A DNA stretch of 8,463 nucleotides from positions 1 through 8,463 of the forward strand of contig JAGSHJ010000122.1 of the NCBI GenBank assembly GCA_023954595.1, written 5' to 3'. The notes under the pieces were generated by a model, which worked only from the letters and a program-made list of their open reading frames with translations, did not search any database and was not told where the DNA came from. Of this stretch, positions 5,910 through 8,463 are shown one piece after another (the stretch's first letter is position 1; every line of letters begins with the position of its first letter). This DNA is from Bacteriovoracaceae bacterium. GTDB lineage: Bacteria; Bdellovibrionota; Bacteriovoracia; Bacteriovoracales; Bacteriovoracaceae. The translations under genes were made by a program, and so were the position numbers.

Positions 5910-6736
5910 TAGAGGCCCTAAAAGCAAAGGCACAAACTAGGACTCGCCCATTTATCATTCCTACGCTAAATGGTTTTGTTCTTGCGGGTGTTATCTTCAC
6001 TTTGTTTTTAATGGGACTGGTATATGCAAATAATCTTGCATTGCTATTATCCTTCTCCCTTGTGAGTTTTTTTCTGGCAATCATGTTTAAAACTCATGAA
6101 CAGTTTAACTCTTTTAAAGAATCTTCCTACTCAGTAGTTAATGGCCCCCAAGGTGTTTTCACTATGAGAGCGCCGCCTTTTATTAAAGTAGATTTGCAAT
6201 CAGCGCACACAACTTTAGAGACAACACGCGGGAATCAATCAGAATTCGTAATCAACGCTTCTCGTGGGGTCTATGCAATAAAGAGGGCCAAGCTTTGGAC
6301 CAATGGAGAATGGGACTTATTTCATGTGTGGAGATACGTAGGGGTAGACGAAGAAATTCATATCTATCCAACTCCAATACCTACACAACACAGTTCACTC
6401 TCAACTAATAGCACTCAAGGTGGAGAAACATTTTCAAAACATGAGAGGTATCTTCAAGGACATCAATCATCGAGAATTGACTGGAAGGTGTATGCAAGAA
6501 GTGAAGAACTATTTATTAAAGACTTCGAAGAGCAAAGACTTGAATCTATTAAGGTGGATTACGATCACTTCTCAGGTGAAAAAGAACTGAAGCTCTCACA
6601 GATGGCATGGCTTATTAATCAGGCCTATTCACAGAATAACTCTTGGAATCTCACTCTACCTTCAGGTGTCGCCCTTTTGGTTTCCAGTGGTCATGAGCAT
6701 TACCTAAAATCAATGGAGCTTTTGAGTGAGGCCTAA
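5906..6736 (+). CDS. DUF58-domain membrane protein
   Basis: The start codon overlaps the MoxR stop in ATGA (5906-5909). No Shine-Dalgarno is visible, so translational coupling is likely. The 276-residue protein has a short basic N-terminus, two adjacent membrane helices at about 22-40 and 44-62 separated by YANN, then a beta-rich region. The DUF58 signature follows at about 179-208: HERYLQGHQSSRIDWK, then ARSEELFIKDFE. The Arg190-Ile-Asp-Trp-Lys stretch corresponds to the family's 'R.IHWK' core. The 'PFGLF' motif usually found upstream is replaced by EWDLFHVW at 135-142. It is at the short end for the family. DUF58 proteins are thought to work with MoxR ATPases and are frequently followed by a TgpA-type transglutaminase, as here. 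Its biochemical activity is unknown. Confidence 0.9.
   Translation: MIEALKAKAQTRTRPFIIPTLNGFVLAGVIFTLFLMGLVYANNLALLLSFSLVSFFLAIMFKTHEQFNSFKESSYSVVNGPQGVFTMRAPPFIKVDLQSAHTTLETTRGNQSEFVINASRGVYAIKRAKLWTNGEWDLFHVWRYVGVDEEIHIYPTPIPTQHSSLSTNSTQGGETFSKHERYLQGHQSSRIDWKVYARSEELFIKDFEEQRLESIKVDYDHFSGEKELKLSQMAWLINQAYSQNNSWNLTLPSGVALLVSSGHEHYLKSMELLSEA
6715..6718 (+). promoter_or_regulatory. Ribosome-binding site for the GTG start at 6726
   Basis: GGAG inside the end of the DUF58 gene lies 7 bases before the GTG at 6726. An in-frame TGA sits immediately before that GTG (6723-6725), so the reading frame cannot extend further upstream. No ATG, GTG or TTG codon follows soon enough to keep the hydrophobic N-terminus. 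Confidence 0.7.
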
Positions 6737-8463
6737 AAATAGAAGTGTTTTATATTTAACTCTTATTCCAGCACCTTGGTTCTGTCTTGATTTTCTGCCT
6801 CCTTGGTTTGCGCCTCTATTTAGTATTTACTTTCTTTTGAGAATCTTTATTTCAATTCCAACACTTATACTTGTTCCTGGCTCCATTGGACTGTCCTACT
6901 TGGCATTTAAAGAATCCAACTTTCGACTTGCCCCAGAAGCGGCAATATCAATTTTAAACATCATGCTGGCCTCGAAATTTGGACAAAAGAGCTCTTCATT
7001 TAGAACACAGGTTATTCTAGGCTTTCTCTGGATTGGCTCATTGGCATTATTTAATAATAACCTCTACTACCTGCTCTACATCCTAGGTTCGGGAATCATT
7101 CTTACAGGGCTTATAAAGCTCAAAGAAGAGCAACGCTTTAGATTTAGAACCGCAAGTCCTCTGGATATTTTAAAATCAGTAGGACGTGCTCTGCCATTAG
7201 TTCTTATTCTCTTTTTTGCTTTCCCAAGATTTAGAGGTTTTCTACCTACAGCAAATACAGAGACTCAACAAAGCGGTTACTCAAAAAGCGTAAATAACTC
7301 TAATGCATCTTCTTTATCACTTTCAGACAAAACGGCCTTCTATGCTCAAACCGATAAGGAGCTATCTCCTGAAGTATTGTATTGGCGGGGTCGAACCCAT
7401 GAAACAACAGATGGATACAATTGGAGAAAAGCAAGGCTTGCTCACTCCTCTTTACCTGTGCATTCAGCTCCTAACAAATTGGTGGAGTACCAATTAAAAT
7501 ACGAACAAGATTTTGGTGGGGACATGGTCCTTATGGACACTCCAATAAAGATTCAAGAATCAAATCTTCGCTACTATCGAAACAATCAAAGTAATACTTT
7601 CAAAAGTTACTCTGTTGGCAAAAAAGCACAAATCAATGCTGTTTCACATCCCACGGCCACCCTTCGTTCTAAATTAGGTAGTTCTAAAAAGACTTATCTA
7701 AAGCTGCCTGGCTTCATGCCTAAGTCCTTTAGAGATCTATTTGATCCAGTAGAGACAAAAGATGTAGAAGCTCTAATTGATGGATTTAGGAGTGTATTAC
7801 AAGGTAGTGGTTTTAAATACAGCCTAACACCAGGGCCTATGCCAACACTCTCAGACTTCATTAATAAAAGAGTTGGCTTTTGCGGACACTACGCGTCGCT
7901 TTTAGGGACATTTCTCAGATACAAGGGAGTGCCTTCAAGACTTGTAAGTGGCTTTCAAGGAGGAGTTTATAATCCTTCAGGTGGATTCTACACTATTAAA
8001 AATAAAGATGCCCATGTCTGGGTTGAGTATCATGATGGTGAATTTTGGAAAAGGGTTGATCCTACAGGCTTTGTCTCTCCTGAGAGAATAAACGCTGGAG
8101 TTCAAGGGCTGAACCAAGATTCAGAATGGATGAAAACAAATCGTTTCTACTCTTCATTTTTGCAAGCAAGAGCAGTTTTTGAAAACATAAACTATAAACT
8201 TGCCCTATTCTTTGACAACTATGACAAGGAGGCCCAAAAGCTTCTTGCTGCATCTCTTTCACTGGAGCTTAAAGCGTTTTATTATGCCTCTGCTCTTCTT
8301 TTGATTGTTACGTGTATCTTTTTCTACCTAAGTATCAAAGGCAGACGAATAAAACGAAATGAAGAAGACATCTATTTTGAAAGATTTGTTAAAAAGCTAA
8401 AGAAGAAAAAAGTAATGGTTGATGAGTCGATGAATGAACAAGTGATCATAAATAGATGTTTGG
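6726..8463 (+). CDS. TgpA-type membrane transglutaminase (DUF3488 plus transglutaminase core), 3' partial
   Basis: From a GTG start the frame stays open for 579 codons to the window edge with no stop. The first 170 residues hold several hydrophobic segments (roughly 8-60, 95-130 and 153-168) ending in FAFPRFRG, which fits the DUF3488 region of TgpA-like proteins. A long extracytoplasmic part follows. It contains a transglutaminase core with Cys386 in VGFCGHYASLLGTFLR, then GVPSRLVSGF, then His430 in DAHVWVEY and Asp445 in KRVDPTGF. The triad is complete and well spaced. A C-terminal membrane helix lies at about 518-538, followed by a basic cytoplasmic tail (GRRIKR) that is still open at the edge. 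In Pseudomonas aeruginosa TgpA is an essential envelope protein with the same MoxR and DUF58 neighbours. Fold-family members may be proteases or acyltransferases rather than cross-linkers, so the reaction here is unknown. The gene overlaps the DUF58 gene by 11 bp. Confidence 0.93.
   Translation, partial: MRPKNRSVLYLTLIPAPWFCLDFLPPWFAPLFSIYFLLRIFISIPTLILVPGSIGLSYLAFKESNFRLAPEAAISILNIMLASKFGQKSSSFRTQVILGFLWIGSLALFNNNLYYLLYILGSGIILTGLIKLKEEQRFRFRTASPLDILKSVGRALPLVLILFFAFPRFRGFLPTANTETQQSGYSKSVNNSNASSLSLSDKTAFYAQTDKELSPEVLYWRGRTHETTDGYNWRKARLAHSSLPVHSAPNKLVEYQLKYEQDFGGDMVLMDTPIKIQESNLRYYRNNQSNTFKSYSVGKKAQINAVSHPTATLRSKLGSSKKTYLKLPGFMPKSFRDLFDPVETKDVEALIDGFRSVLQGSGFKYSLTPGPMPTLSDFINKRVGFCGHYASLLGTFLRYKGVPSRLVSGFQGGVYNPSGGFYTIKNKDAHVWVEYHDGEFWKRVDPTGFVSPERINAGVQGLNQDSEWMKTNRFYSSFLQARAVFENINYKLALFFDNYDKEAQKLLAASLSLELKAFYYASALLLIVTCIFFYLSIKGRRIKRNEEDIYFERFVKKLKKKKVMVDESMNEQVIINRCL

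Larger units (their letters stand above)
2060..8463 (+). other. Predicted six-gene envelope operon (continues past the window)
   Basis: Six genes on the plus strand follow each other with gaps of 18, 8 and 5 bp and then overlaps of 4 bp (ATGA) and 11 bp. There is no intergenic room for a promoter or terminator after 2060. All products are envelope proteins or partners of envelope proteins: secreted phosphatase, outer-membrane barrel, LolA-like carrier, MoxR ATPase, DUF58 protein and membrane transglutaminase. The last gene is open at the window edge, so the operon may have further members. Co-transcription is inferred from spacing. Confidence 0.75.

Noticed and set aside
5641..6084. Minus-strand open frames across the MoxR/DUF58 junction
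   Set aside because: They lie antisense to two clearly conserved genes and have no start signals. They are coding shadows.
7303..8262. Open frames at 7303-7497 (+) and 8062-8262 (-)
   Set aside because: They lie inside the transglutaminase gene, whose own frame is open throughout and carries the intact catalytic triad.

Overview
The window comes from an AT-rich (roughly 40% GC by eye), Gram-negative, diderm bacterium. Several products carry Sec signal peptides, at least two look like outer-membrane beta-barrels ending in Phe, and one is LolA-like. The DUF2608 HAD protein, the low GC and the many unassignable secreted proteins suggest the Bdellovibrionota, perhaps a Bacteriovorax/Halobacteriovorax relative. 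That placement is inference; no taxonomic marker gene is present.

Left part (1-1917). The 3' end of a beta-barrel-like gene (+) converges with a 470-residue secreted protein (-), the two stop codons being 2 bp apart. The secreted protein has a Cys-rich N-terminal part followed by a region that resembles an LpxR-type lipid A deacylase barrel; this is tentative. Its best promoter match places the transcription start on the A of its ATG, so the mRNA may be leaderless. Upstream of it, also on the minus strand, is a 59-residue DUF1328/UPF0391 (YtjA-like) membrane protein that is easy to miss because longer spurious frames overlap it.

Right part (2060-8463). Six collinear plus-strand genes with gaps of 18, 8 and 5 bp and then overlaps of 4 and 11 bp look like one operon that continues past the window. 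In order they are: a secreted DUF2608 HAD-like phosphatase, an outer-membrane beta-barrel, a LolA-like 'outer membrane lipoprotein-sorting' protein (COG2834 type), a MoxR AAA+ ATPase, a DUF58 membrane protein, and a TgpA-type membrane transglutaminase with an intact Cys-His-Asp triad. The last gene starts at a GTG inside the DUF58 gene and runs off the right edge.

The last three genes form the well-known MoxR/DUF58/transglutaminase module. The barrel and LolA-like pair is usually seen beside RND/MMPL exporters. Finding both in one tight operon, with no RND gene visible, is the most interesting feature of the window. It suggests an envelope-maintenance or envelope-remodelling system spanning cytoplasm, inner membrane, periplasm and outer membrane. 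A second unusual signal is strong enrichment of the palindrome GGCC across genes on both strands and in intergenic DNA. No tRNA, rRNA, CRISPR array, insertion sequence or convincing intrinsic terminator was seen, and no stretch longer than about 150 bp lacks a gene.
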